From positions 23,946 to 87,945 of the forward strand of contig WHVA01000475.1 in the NCBI GenBank assembly GCA_015179125.1: a stretch of 64,000 nt of DNA, given 5' to 3'. The translations under genes were made by a program, and so were the position numbers. The notes under the pieces were generated by a model, which did not search any database, was not told the DNA's origin, and saw nothing but the letters and a program-made list of their open reading frames with translations. The DNA is from Gautieria morchelliformis (lineage: Eukaryota > Basidiomycota > Agaricomycetes > Gomphales > Gomphaceae). Of this stretch, positions 32,515 to 44,346 are shown piece by piece (position 1 is the first letter of the stretch; each line of letters starts with the position of its first letter).

Positions 32515-34893
32515 CAGGGTGCATAGCCGCCTCGCCTCGCTCCATTACAGATCAAGCTCTCGGCGGCTCTCCGGCCGTATATTGTATCACATCAATCAAC
32601 GCCTCAAGAAGAGTGATGAATTTCATGCGTTCATTTGTGGCTGGGTTCCCGCAGTGGGGTGTCGGTTCCTCACAGAAGTTGGGCAGCGAGATATATATCA
32701 AGGGTGTCGGGTCTTGCGCGCAGGTCCTATCTACGCGTACAAGCCACCTCCCACGGGTACCGTGTACCCGGAATGTCTCTCAGCTGCAATCATTGGTTAC
32801 AGCGTTGGAATCAAGCAAGTCTACATGTGCAAGAACTTCAACTATGTCTGACTCTCGATCCAGTAACACCAACAAAATACTCAACGGTTGCATCATTGGC
32901 TTTTCTGGTATACGACCATGGTGAGGGCCCGATGTCAATAATTTGAAAGTGTGCACTCATGTCGAAATAGCGATCACATTTGATGCTGAAGTTAGTGCGC
33001 GTATATATGTTTCTCTATCAAATTGACGTTTGTCATGTCAGGTCGCGAATGTTTGGAATCGGCCAGGCTCGTTTGGAAAGATATTATTTATATGGGTCAG
33101 TACCCACTACCTAAGATTGATCATACCCAACTAGACTACTCACCTCCCGCCGTAGACTCGTTACTTTGGGCTTTCCTCGCTTATCATAGCAGTTACCGGT
33201 ACGTGTGTGTCTCTCACAAGTGAGCGACAATCATGACGATGATGAAATGAAGTTCATTTCATGGATCTCTCTCGGCTAAGGTTAGCAGTTTCTTTATATT
33301 ACCGCAATGTGTCACTATGAACACCTTATTGCATAGGTGTCAGTGCAACTCCCACGTATTGGATCACGACATCATCAGTATTCACCTTATCCCTTCAGTT
33401 GCAGTGGTTTCTTTTGGTGGGAGGCTATATCGCACGTCATTTCTTGATAAAATGCCTCTCTCGACTCTGTCTGATTGAGTATGCACAGCTTAAACGGTTT
33501 AATTGTCAGCGTAGACGGTGAATACACGTTTCAACCAGGGCATTCAATTATACTAAGACAGCCAGCATATAGTTATTTTAATGGGCCGGGTATCGATATT
33601 TCATGTATAGCTGTGCGGGATGTAATGTTCTTTCACAGGTTTATGCAGTGTATAACAACAACAAAAGGCTCATTTATGGCGTCGCTGGTGTCCGTTTGGT
33701 GACATTTGTTGCCATCATAGTCATTTGGGCGCTTTATCTCCCCCCTGGTGGGATTACCAGCTTCTATATCCTTGCTCATATTTCTCATCGCGTGGGCATG
33801 CCTGGGATTTCCCCCCATCGACGGCTTAACTGGGTGCTATGCTCCTACTACGTCGACCTTGGTTGGCCTTTCTTTCGTCCAGGCAGGTGTGACAGAGATC
33901 GTCCTGTGCGCCTGCATGCTTTACAAAGCATGGATAACATACAAATACAATTACGGTTCACCGTTACTAAAGGTGCTCGTTGTGGACAGGTCAGCTTTCA
34001 TCGTCGTCCTGTTTGGTGCTGCAGTGTGGCAAGCTCTAACGTTACCGCACTGGCAGTGTTCTCTATTTTTCCAGGTCATTGGATTCATCATTGATTGATT
34101 TTCCAATGCCATAACGATGACATCTTCCACACAGTATCTTTGCTGCTCTGCTTACAAACACCTTGCTCTTTTTCATTGCTCCTCGTGGCCTTGTGCTAAT
34201 TGCGCTTGGGTAGGTCACTTATCATTCCTCCGAGGAACACCTGACGATATATGACACGATTTTGAAGGTGGGAGTATGCAGTAGCTTGCGCCATGGGCAG
34301 TCGTCTGCTTCTCAGCATGTTTAAACAGGCTTCCAGACAACAGATTTTAACGGGTCAAAGCTGTGACATTCCAAGCTATTCTCTGTCAGACATTCGCATG
34401 CAGGGACAGTCTGCTAGTCACGTTGAGACATCTAGTGTGCTCTCCTGATGGCAAAAGCCGTCGCCATAATTCTGAAGAATCCAGTGTAGCATCGACTTCC
34501 CGTTCTCACTTCACTCCGACTCCTCTCTGCGATGAATGGACACGTTATACTTAAAGCCATTGTCGACGGTGGTACTTACGAGGCGGCCTCTCTCCCGCTC
34601 GATGGTTCCATGTCATATTTATACATTGGTGTGGTCGCGATCCCTTGGCTATCTTGTATGCAATTTATGGTTGAAGGTGCACATACCTTCCCTACCCGCA
34701 TTCAAATCTAAGGCAAGGGCACCATTCCCAAGTCCCCGGGAGATCGTGCTGGTGAGTCTAGTCGATGAGGAGAGGATTGGTTATTGCAATGTACAGGCGT
34801 CAATAGCTGTGGCAAGACAAGGATCGGATAGGAAACGCTTGAGCACTCACTTGATATCCCCCTCTTACGCGCTTTACTGGTCTGGAACAATAC
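32515..34893 (+). repeat. Large inverted repeat, right arm (~2.4 kb)
   Basis: Reverse-complement partner of 28660-30975. Its outer end reads CTTTACTGGTCTGGAACAATACG, matching the reverse of TGTATTGTGCCAGACAGTAAAG at the left arm's outer edge. Small differences (for example GTGAGCGAC against GTGAACGAC) show the arms have diverged somewhat since duplication. Confidence 0.85.
32600..34098 (+). pseudogene. DUF6533-like multi-pass membrane protein, right copy
   Basis: This is the forward-strand copy of the gene in the left arm. Pieces: the start near NKILNGCIIGF/TKYSTVASLAFLVYDH, ECLESARLVWKDIIYMG, SLLWAFLAYHSSYR, VYAVYNNNKRLIYGVAGV, VAIIVIWALYLPPGG, PIDGLTGCYAPTTSTLVG, QAGVTEIVLCACMLYKAW, LLKVLVVDRSAFIVVLFGAA and FFQVIGFIID. 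Compared with the left copy there are a few conservative changes. The two genes are arranged head to head with ~1.7 kb between starts. The family is known for several helices and unknown function. Exon borders are only partly resolved. Confidence 0.55.
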
Positions 34894-35267
34894 GCACTTT
34901 GCTTTAAATACCTGACGTAGAAATTCAGATGATATTCTACGTATCTGCGGGATATCCTCAACGTTTTCACCAAATAGCGCGGACTCGATACTTGGGTAAA
35001 TGTGATCACCCCAATTTATTTAATATTAATCTGGTAAATAATTAGCGGGGCCGCCGCTCCACACGCTCGGGATAATTAACGAGAAATAAAATAAAATAAA
35101 CTGACACTGGCCACAGTGTGCAATAATAATATACATATGGATCTAAAACAAAACATGAGAGCTAAAAACGAAGGCATGCGCGTGCGTGTGCGCAGCGGAC
35201 GTTGGGTGGAGTTGTCTCAAAAAGGTTACCTTCTGCAGAAGGCATGAGTAGAACTATATAAGTAAAC
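34894..35267. other. Intergenic, no feature recognised
   Basis: AT-rich sequence with an A/T-only run (TTTATTTAATATTAAT) and an AAATAAAATAAAATAAA stretch. Nothing coding was seen. Confidence 0.4.
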
Positions 35268-35870
35268 TTAATCGTTGGAAGGGTGATTTACCTTCTTCCT
35301 GATGCCTAAACAGCCGTTTGCTACGCCGCGCCGTACTGGCGCGATTTTCCCACGGGGTATTGTCCGTTGGAGTTCGTAACATATGCAATGAGCAGCCCCA
35401 GAAGTGCAGAAGAATACAATCCGGCACTTTCGACCACGGCGAAGATTACTGGTCTGAGAGTACTCGGATGGTGGGTGGGTACAGATCGACTCGCGGTCCA
35501 AATTCGGAGCACAATCATGCCTAGGCGGATGGTCAGAAACCGTGACGTTCCTCAGTCATTGAATATGCGACTTGCTTGTGCAGTAAAGATTTGTGGCCAT
35601 GGTAAGGACGAAGTAGGCCGTTATCCACGGTCCACCAGCCTCGAATATGGTCAAGCCAGGCGTCGCATTGGTCATGTTCCAGGTGGTGAAATAACCAGTA
35701 GCTAGATCACACACGTTCAGACTGCAGATCAGACGGGGTCAGCAAGCACAGAACTTACCAGCACACCCGGCGGAAGTCAATACTGGAAATATGATAACAT
35801 GGTAGTTTCCCCGGTGGACGACCCAGCATCTCCAGGTCTGCAGGAAAGGTAATTGCCTGCTCAGGGGAGG
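35268..35870 (-). pseudogene. Multi-pass membrane protein remnant (agaricomycete seven-helix type)
   Basis: Minus-strand segments in order: LQTWRCWVVHRGNYHVIIFP (like an RCYVVW…WWVIVLP helix), an intron with GTAAGT…CTGCAG, GPWITAYFVLTMATNLYCT, then ALIVLRIWTASRS, TLRPVIFAVVESAGLYSSAL and LGLLIAYVTNSNGQYP. The V-RCY-VW…FP, …YF-L-ATN…, RIW…, and LRPV…ESA-LYS-ALL blocks are the typical layout of a large basidiomycete membrane-protein family of unknown role. A stop and frame changes lie between NLYCT and LRIW, and the N- and C-terminal helices are not found. It is unrelated to the gene in the inverted repeat beyond general style. Confidence 0.55.
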
Positions 35871-36429
35871 GTGATTACTGGAGCGAACGCACCACAAGCG
35901 CGTCACCTATCAATATTTGTGTAATATAAATTCCAGTCTTCGCAATATGAAGCAGGTGGGCGACATTGTTATAGTATCCTTCTAGACAAAGCATGAGCAT
36001 GTGAACATAGATGTAGGGACGGTCGATCTTGGACTTAGGGACGGTCGATCTACGCTAAGCCCGACATACCGAGTGCACCTAATGAATTGCGAAAGAAAAC
36101 GAAGGCTTGTAAAATTCTGACGAAGTCAATTATAAGGTGCTGGGTTGACACGAATTGGCCTCCCGTGGTGACAAGTGTAGTGAAAGAGTTCACCACAGTG
36201 GCGAGAACGAACAAGGCAAGCGCATCCGGCCTCTAGGTCATTAAAAAGAAAGCTGGACAAAGATAGGGGTGAAGAGGAAGCAGCTGAAGATCAGAAGAGG
36301 TCTATCTCACCGAAACCGAAACGCACTTTCATGCGTCCAGCACCGATCCTAGGTGCTTCCTCGGGTCAGTGGCTGGGTTTGTGAGGGTCTAGCAAGGTGT
36401 ATTAGCAGGCAACAAAGGAATAACAGGTA

Positions 36430-36874
36430 TGAAAAGTCTTACCGATGCGCTGACTGAACCGCAGGCCACAGTTGCCGCAATGAAGTCGAATGGTCACATC
36501 CTCGAGTCGGTTTCGTTGCCGGCGCTTGAGAATCGTGTCAAAAAAGCCATAAACATTGGGAGGACGTACAGCAACAAATAAAAACTCTTCAAACAGCCCA
36601 TGAAGAACTTGCAGCTACCGTGGAGGGCCAGGAACAGGACCTGGTCAAGATCGAGGGACGTATGGAGCATATGGATGAGATAATCGGTGAGTTGACCGAG
36701 CAGGTCAACGCGCATTCCGCAAAGAAGGCAAAAGAGGAGGAAAAGTCTGCTCCAAAGAACAAGAGAGGCAAAGGCAAGAAAAACAAATCAATGGAGGTAG
36801 ATGATACCGAATCCGATAGTGATGAGATGGTGGTCAAAGTCAAACGGCACGTCGGACCTTTTGTGCAACAGTGA
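36430..36874 (+). CDS. Coiled-coil ORF with lysine-rich tail, unknown function
   Basis: The forward frame from about 36556 reads HWEDVQQQIKTLQTAHEELA, TVEGQEQDLVKIEGRMEH, MDEIIGELTEQVNAHSAKK, then KNKRGKGKKNKSMEVDDTES and a short end VGPFVQQ. It is a heptad-type coiled coil followed by a basic stretch (possible nuclear signal) and an acidic Ser/Asp patch. A related frame upstream (VSLPALENRVKKAINIG) is offset by a shift. Without a gene context the origin, host or TE gag, cannot be told. Three ACGCGT palindromes follow the stop. Confidence 0.4.
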
Positions 36875-37359
36875 CGCGTGACGCGTCAACAACGCGTCGA
36901 GGGTGATGACGCGCAATATTATAGAATTATGTATATGATATATTACTACTATGCAAGCAAAAATAACAAGTCCACATATATCCCCAGCAGAGACTTGGAT
37001 AATATTTGGAATATTGGCTCACATATAACCTAAATATCTCAATAGGAGATATTTGGCACATACTCAGAAATTTTGAGTTTTACTCAAATTTATTAAGGAG
37101 GTATTTTGGTTCAAAGTGCAGTGTAGTCACAAGATTGGAGAGATAAACCATAACTAATCAATTTCATCACTAAAAGCGCGCGTCACCATGTCACGTATGG
37201 CACGTGTGTCCATCCCGGCCTGTCATGTCGCCGGACCGGCATCTCCGGCATCTGGTACCATGAGCTGGCCATCACAGAGCAGGCATGGCTTAGCCATGGC
37301 AGTGCATGCTGGCGTCCGATGTCCTGCCCGTGATAATATGTCGGCATCCATGGCAGCCT

Positions 37360-37500
37360 GGCTACACCATCGTAGGTTCGGCGCAAGCCTTGAAGCTCCG
37401 ACTTCATCTCCAGAGGAGAGGCTTGTACCAAGATGCTGCGCTAGGGGGACCGTCTCTTCACGGTGCTGTGTCGGCCACAACACCTCTCGCGTCAAGGTTT
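37360..37500 (+). repeat. Small repeat, copy 1 (inverted relative to 38245-38420)
   Basis: GTAGGTTCGGCGCAAGCC … GCTTGTACCAAGATGCTGCG … GACCGTCTC matches the reverse complement of 38245-38420 (GTTAGGTTCGGCACAAGCCC … GCTTGTACCAAGATGCCGCG … GCCGTCTCCCGCC). The shared translated text is (E)(K/R)LVPRC-AR. The origin is unknown; the second copy begins ~750 bp downstream. Confidence 0.6.
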
Positions 37501-38244
37501 CTTTAGATTATCGTAACAGAGATGTATTCTGACAACTTGTCCTGTGTGAGTAGCTAAGAATCAATTTAATTATGTCATGATGTATGTGCCTTCTGGGACA
37601 AGTGACAAATGGCTTGTGAGGCACGTAGTTGAACCAGTCACTCAAGACTAATTTTCAGAAAATTATAACAAAGACCTGTATTATGTTTTAAAGTGATCCC
37701 ATAAATTACTTTGCTGCTCGGTGACCAGTGGGCGCAGCACCAGGCACTTTTCCAGACGACGGTGTCGACAGTTCGTCACGTCACGTGACTTTAAGCACGC
37801 TTGCGTTTTAAATGGACATTGACGTATGCTGGGGAGATATCCTGCTGTTATCATGCAAAGATGCTCTAGAGGACAGGATTGGCATCTCTCTCTCATCAGT
37901 CATCTGCGAGTCTCATATTCTGAGCTATTATGTTTCTCTTCTCTTCTCCTTGCCCGAAGGTTTGAAACCGTGCCTGTCAATTTATTCGTACCACTACTAT
38001 CATAGCGATCGAGCTGTCCCATTTGCTGCTAAAGATTTTTAGGATATCTGGCCTACATTCCCAACTATAGATGTCCTTAAAAATCAATGAGCGGCCGTCT
38101 GTAACACGTTGACAAGTGAGATAGCGCAATTGTGCCCACCCCCACTATTCCCAACGGGATACAAGACAGCTGTTCAGTGATCAAGCAATTATAAATAGCT
38201 AGGGAGCTCAAGAGACATATGGTCTAGTAGATTGTTATAATGAG

Positions 38245-38420
38245 TGAAGCCGTAGAGAGTGTGTGGCTGGTGGTAGAGGCGGCGGGAGACGGCCCACCTA
38301 GCGCGGCATCTTGGTACAAGCCCCTTCTCCGGAAGGTGCTCGCGGAGCGTGAACTTTGAGTCGGAGATGGGGCTTGTGCCGAACCTAACACCATCGGCGA
38401 AAGCGCGCATAGATAATACT
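38245..38420 (-). repeat. Small repeat, copy 2
   Basis: Reverse-strand partner of 37360-37500. It sits just outside the 3' end of the Plavaka gene and could belong to that element's flank or to an unrelated short repeat. Confidence 0.6.
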
Positions 38421-38681
38421 ACCGTGTAAGCGCTTGCCGTTTTCGTAATCATGCCAGCGCCTCATACCCGCTTGCAAGGGCCGTACAAGGCGTTGCAAGT
38501 AGTACATACCCATACACCCCTCAGGAAAGACTTGAGGCTCATTATAGTATCTTATAATTGTTCCACAGGCTCACAAATGGAAGGTAAGCATTGTAGAACC
38601 CTTTTAAGTATGCCATTGGTCTTTATCCCACTTACATGAACAAGTAACCATCGCGGCTCATTCCTGATGGCAAGATGAGGC

Positions 38682-41600
38682 TCACGCGGAGTCATACCCT
38701 TCTCCATCACCTCCCTCATCACAATCTCCGTCCTCGTCTTCCTCATCTCCTTCTCCATCTTCGACCTCGCTGTGCGAGGATTCAGCTTCGGACTCTTCCT
38801 CAACTTCTTCTGCCTCCTTGTCCTCTTCGCAGTCAGGCACAATCGCCGTGCCCTCCACGGTCCCAGCGTGGCTGTCTAGGTCATCGAAGCCTTCGTCCGA
38901 CTCTCGGCCGTCCTCGGGACAATGAGCGCTGGTCTCCGTATCATAGTGTATAGAATGCCCAATGCCTCCTTCGAGGAACCTCATGAGCATGTCACGATCT
39001 GCCCACCTGTACCCGGCCTCATCAGCAAATGACGGTATGACCGCATGTAATTTGTATGATAGCCACCTATTAACATAAAAGTACTGCCAATCCTCAGTGC
39101 TTGTGCGATCCCGACGTGCGATAGAACGGCCTGGCAACAGTTCATTGGTCTGCCCATGTGTGAAGGCGGGGATAAGATGCACTGTTCGAATGACGTTAGC
39201 AGGATCGAGGAACCCAAATGGTTCTGTGTCGTCTGAGTCAGTGACAAAGCCTATGCGGTCCAGTCGACGTGCACGGGGGCCCGAACGATACGTCACGTCT
39301 TTTCCAAACCATCGGACCCAGAGGAAGTGCATCAGCTGAGGAGGTGTGAGCATGCCATTTTCTTGCTCATACATTACTTGTGTGTGAAATATACCGATGA
39401 CTCGAGCATACCAAAAGGGATGGTACTGAGTGCTGTTGGGGTCATCCTGCGCTTGCACCATTATGTCACAATGGTCAGTCCCTGGGTTGCATGAGTCTTG
39501 ACTGCGACGTAAATCATAAGTGGTAAAGTTGATGCGAAGAACATGGTGGCGATAGATACGGTGCTTGGCAAAAACGACCCTGTTACGAGCAGCGGGGCTG
39601 AACGTAGCTTCATCCCCGTCGTATTCATGGCCCAACAGATGGGAGAGCAAGTGGTCTTGAAGCCTAGGGTAAAATTCCTGCGTCTGCTGTCACAGCACTG
39701 TCGTGTTAACAATGAGAAATACACACCCTGACCGCTGGATCTCCTTCATGCTCTTGCACGAAGGTGCCGATATCTATGGGATGCCTTCTGCCTTCTGAGA
39801 TATGGTGGTGCTCTCGGGGATCTGTATAAGGTAAGGGTTCCTCGAGAGGTGGTTGAGGTTGTGCAGGCTTAGATGTACTTTGGGAGACTCTGTTGTGTAT
39901 GGCACGCATGTGGGTTTCTCGACGATCCAGGTTGGTCATACTTGACGCTGGAGGCCCGAGGATAGCGACACTTTGAAATTTTGTGTTCCAGTTCACCCTA
40001 ATACATCCTGCAGTCAGCATCAAGTCCGCAAACAAGAGTGGACCTGGGCACTTACTGCCTGAGTAGAAAAGGAGTCAGTGGTACCATATCGTCGAATGGT
40101 GCCTACATAGTCGCCCATTGCATGTAGTTTGTAGGTGGATAAGTTCAAATTTTTCATCTTTTTGTCCGTAGGCAATGGCATGACTGGCCTCCCTGCCACT
40201 TGGCCTGCTGCAGACACTGCACCTTGTTTTGCTCAATGACAGACTTGAGCCGCTGCCTCCCGGGGCAGTTCATAAGTGGCCAATGATACGGCGGTCTGGG
40301 TAGAAAACCGACGTAGCAGCGTGCCGAAGATCGTGGTCAGATCATCCAGGTTTGTGAGGGTGGCATCCGTGTGCAATCAAAGTTTGGCGAGTCCATGCCA
40401 GCTAGAGAAGATAAAGAGTAGATCTTGTAAGAGTTCATCGAATGGATGTGGAAGTAGCCCTTCAAAAACCGGCATGGCACACTGCATGACAGGTTAGGAT
40501 CGGTGATTACCTCAGGATATTACTTATACCTGCAATATATCCTCAAAGTCCCGTGCAGCCAACTTCTTCATCTCAGAGACATTGTTTGAGAACTGATGTA
40601 TGGTGTCCCGCCCGAATGTGGGGGCCATTCGATACCTAGGATTTAATTTTGGGGATCAAATACAATGCGAGTGAACTGGCACGTACCGTCGATTGAGCTC
40701 ATGGACTTTATCTGGATCGTGTGCATATAATATACGGATCAAATGCGTGAATAAAGCCTTCCATACACCAAGCTCTATTTCATGGAGAAAGTCAACAGCG
40801 AAGATCTGGTACATTTGAAATCCAGTTGGCAGGAGTTTGTCAGAGAATGCATTGTGGGATACCACATTAATGTCATTCCTGAGGGCAGCACAGATAGAGC
40901 AAAATTGGGACGCACAACAGTGGGGACAAGTGACTCTGGTTTAAGTAGGCGGTCCACAGCTTTACTATTGACCAAGAAACCTTTTTCATATATGAAAGCA
41001 CGTGCCTGTGCAATTGTATCGCGAAGATGGAGGTTATCCTTGCGTGCCTGGGTGTCACGGCGTCGTTTGTCTTGGTGAGTGCCTACTTGCCAAATATTAC
41101 CCTTTGTAACCTTGCAGCGTGGACACGGACAATTTCCTTGGTCGCAAAGGGAAGCTAATAGTACCCTACATGACAAAGAAATAAGTTCAAGTTTATAACC
41201 AGGGGCAGAAATACAATACTTTTCTGGATAGTCCGCCGAATATGTGAAAATCCTGGGGTACACCCGGCGAGTAATGCCATTGGCACACTTGACGACAATC
41301 CCATGCTTGTATGCTTCCATGAATTCATCGTCCAGCAGGAGTTGCCATATGGCATGCATCAACTCACGGCGACAATGTGTGAGCAGTGGAGGCCTTGCAG
41401 CGGCCCCCCCGGTGAGTGTTCTAATGAAATCCTGAATGGAGTCAGGCAAACCAAATATGTTGCGAGGGGTACAGACCCGTTCCCAAACATGTAAAAGTAC
41501 GCAAGGCAGACGGGCTTCCCTGACAGGTTCAGGGGGGAGCGGCGCAGGGGGAGCCGGCAGTAGGTCACGGTACCTCTTGGGCAACCGTCTCTGATGTTTT

Positions 41601-42035
41601 GGAAGCAATGGTGGTAGCCCCCTATCTTCACCAGGCTGATCTATCACCGCCTCATTGAGCTCCTGGCCTTCGGGACATCCTGAAGTACAGCCGGCACTAG
41701 GACTTTCATCTGTCTTCTGCAGTTACACTTAGTACAGTGAGGCCATTTGTAATGGCAGTTCAATAACAAACCTCAGAGGGACTTGGGTCCACTAGTGGTA
41801 TCCCAGTGTGTAACCCTGTATCAGAACCGCCAGGCTCATCGAATTTCGGAGGGGACCTGGGGCCAGGTCCAACACGACACCTTTTTGATGGACCATCCTG
41901 TCGCCTCAATGCCTGCTGTGCCACAGATATCGTCTGATCCTGGTGCATCAAGGATGTAGCACACCGATTCTCATGCACAGTGAGTCCTTTCTCAGTGGTG
42001 GTCTTGTGTCCACACTCACATTGCCAGACTGCCAT
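38682..42035 (-). CDS. Plavaka-type transposase (CACTA superfamily-like), multi-exon
   Basis: The gene starts MAVWQCECGHKTTTEKGL with a C2H2-like finger (CECGHK…HENRC). After an intron come KRYRDLLPAPPAPLPPEP, LTHCRRELMHAIWQLLLDDE, YKHGIVVKCANG, RVYPRIFTYSADYPEK, an intron (GTATTG…GTAG), VLLASLCDQGNCPCPRC, NAFSDKLLPTGFQMYQIF with DFLHEIELGVWKALFTHLIR, HQFSNNVSEMKKLAARDF, LPHPFDELLQDLLFIF, and a C-terminal part (WYARVIGIFHTQVMYEQ) ending in an acidic tail. These blocks are those of the Plavaka transposases abundant in mushrooms. Introns are consistent with the frame. One TAA-like break near CH*AKQ may be an intron edge. It is transcribed away from the DUF6698 gene, starts 334 bp apart. Confidence 0.8.
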
Positions 42036-42368
42036 AATGAGCAAAGCTAAGAAACTGATGCATATGCCAGAGTGAACACTGTGCCGCATCTTCAAGGACC
42101 GAGCGGTCTGGCGTTAATTAACAGCAAGTGCCCCTGTGACAACATGTACCAAATATAGTCACACCGCACCAGCCCTGTAGTAAATATCGGACATGAATGC
42201 CTGGTGGTAAAAATGGTTTTCGGCTCACATGCTAAACGTCCCCGAAATGCCTCTATTTCTGGGTGAAGTTGAAAAGTCACGTGAGCTCACATATAAATCT
42301 GCATGTTTATTGTTTGCATGCACCAGGCCTAGCACTCCCGCATATCTATCCATACACTACCCCTCCAC
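42036..42368. promoter_or_regulatory. Shared divergent upstream region of Plavaka and DUF6698 genes
   Basis: 333 bp separate the two divergent starts. ATATAAATC at 42290-42298 could be a TATA box for the plus-strand gene, about 70 bp before its ATG. An ACGTGAGCTCACAT string lies next to it. No minus-side TATA box stands out. Confidence 0.4.
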
Positions 42369-43910
42369 ATGCCTATGCCCTCCTCAGGATCTTCTCTGCC
42401 CCCTTCGTCAGACCCGCCCTCACGGTATTCATCACCTACCGTTGAGGACTCCGACCCGGCCCGCAAACGGGTACACTCCCCTGTCGATGAAGATGAAGTC
42501 GGCCCACATGGCCGCAAGAGAAGGTAGCGGTCGGTCCCTTGAGTCCCTGGACAGCACCCTCACCTTCATCTTACAGGAAGAGCCCTGCCACACCATGGCG
42601 TGATTGGGGAAGGACCTGTGCACGTGTTGTTGATGCATACACTGACCCCAAGATAATTATCAACACGTACCTGAAGGCTCTCATGCCAGGAACATCTGAC
42701 GTGTTCTTGGATATGTCAGAGTTCCCTTAACTTATTCCGGAGACTCTTACTCACCTTAATCAATCTCAGGCAGCAGCGAGTCTTGGAATCATACACCCTC
42801 CTAACGAAACACATTCCAGCCCTGGGCAAGTATGTTTCAGAAGCCCCTGTCGCGAAATTTAAGGAACTGTTCATGGAAGTAAGCATGCCACGAGAGCCAT
42901 GAGACAAAATTAATGGACTCATTGCTTATAGCTCAAGGAGGGGCAAAACTCAGCCCGCCAAGCTGACACGAACAGTCTGAAATATGCCATTGTCGACATG
43001 ATTCGCTTACAATTTCCCGAGTCCCCTGCATTGTGTTCACTTGACCGCAAGAACAAGGCCCTCCGTGGATTTCGCAACGACCTCATGAGAGAGTTACTGT
43101 GCCCCACAACATTAGACTGGAGTGATGACAGGTGAGCTTGTCATGCCTACAACAGCTAAGTAACTCAACACACGTACAGTGTGCAGGAGAAACTACGCGT
43201 GGCACCAAACCTGGCATCCACAACATCCTGGCCACGCTTCTTTTATCCCAAAGACAGGTACAATCCAACTGACATTGCTGAAGGCCTACTCCGAGGCGAA
43301 CTCCTCGTTTGTGTGAGTTTGAGCCTGATTGTGCATGCACTGAAAATAACGAGATTCAAGGCTTACAAGTTGATCTATACTGGCCCCAGCAGCTGGGACA
43401 AACCTGATGGCATCTCACGCAATAGCCGCTATTGCAATGCACGACTTGCTGAGATGCAACAAGTGACTTGCCGATCCCTGGCATATGTGGCGACGCAGGT
43501 GAGTGGACAAGGTCAGGTCATGTGTCCATCAATCGTACCTAACCTTCCCAGACTCGATTTGCATTGTCATCCGGATAAACGAACCAAAAAGTTGGCGGCC
43601 CGTTTGATAACACACATTTCTTCTGGCACCTCATGAGGTTCCTCGAAGATCCGGATTTTGAGGAGGAGGTACAGGATCTGCTCCATTGGTGGAATAGGTA
43701 TGTAAATTGTCAGCTCCGGTATCGACACTGACACTCACCAACCATAGTCGCCTATTCCCAGGCGAAGACGAACTGGGATTGAACGATGAGACAATGGACT
43801 CGCTGGCCCTCCTGAAGACCCAGAAAGCGGCCAAGCGTGCAGCTTTACAAAACGCTACCAACTGTCAGCATGCAGAGCCGCCTGCAATACCTGCTGAGGA
43901 ATTAGATTAA
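42369..43910 (+). CDS. DUF6698-family protein, 8 exons, one internal stop
   Basis: The model has exons 42369-42523, 42577-42720, 42770-42878, 42932-43131, 43180-43312, 43361-43498, 43552-43697 and 43748-43910, all with GT-AG introns of about 47-54 bp. The product has a Ser/Pro-rich basic N-terminus (PARKRVHSPVDEDE), SPATPWRDWGRTCARVVDAY, QQRVLESYTLLTKHIPALGK, LKYAIVDMIRLQFPESPAL, RGFRNDLMRELLCPTTLDWS, TSWPRFFYPKDRYNP, RSLAYVATQTRFALSS, and LEDPDFEEEVQDLLHWWN. This is the DUF6698 layout: LLCPA-LDW, SIAYVATQVRFALSS, then FED…EEV-DLL-WWN. A TAA follows SSG in exon 7 (CAA-like codon), so the copy may be recently disabled, or the exon border differs. Role unknown; see findings for its link to Plavaka. 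Confidence 0.75.
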
Positions 43911-44079
43911 TTACCTAGCCCCATATATGTATTTGCAGTTTGGTTCAAATACTTATATCCCATTATACTTCCTGCACCATTCCTGGAACCGAGTGCAAGG
44001 ATCTGCAAGGCTCGCCACGAAGACAACACGTGGCTGCCTGTATATGGATGTCTACGTGTCCCGTAAGACCTACCCAAAG

Positions 44080-44260
44080 TGAAATGGTAACGTGAGTCCA
44101 CAATGTAATGTAAGCCTCACAGGACATGAACATGGTTACCTGACCACATAGAGTGTCGCAAGCCTTGGGGGCGCCCACCACGCGTTGTAAGCCTTCCAGA
44201 CTAAGGTAATGGTTACCTGAGCGTGCAAGGTGCCGTAAGCCTGGTCGGCGCTTACCAAGA
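44080..44260. repeat. Imperfect tandem repeats downstream of the DUF6698 gene
   Basis: Three units share ATGGTWACSTGA at the start and GTAAGCCT or GCAAGCCT near the end: 44084, 44132 and 44208 (start of each unit, roughly 50-75 bp spacing). An extra GTAAGCCTTCCAGACTAAGGTA lies between the second and third. Subterminal repeats of this sort are common near CACTA element ends, so this could mark the right end of the element holding the two divergent genes. Confidence 0.5.
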
Positions 44261-44346
44261 GAATATGAGACCTTGGAATAACAAGAGGTGGGGTATGAGG
44301 CCTCATAAGGTGATATATAAGCATTATATATATTATGCATATTACA

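Noticed and set aside
38460-44300. CCTCATACCC and its complement as terminal inverted repeats of the Plavaka/DUF6698 element
   Set aside because: Only 10 bp match, with no CACTR start and no target duplication, so chance is likely.
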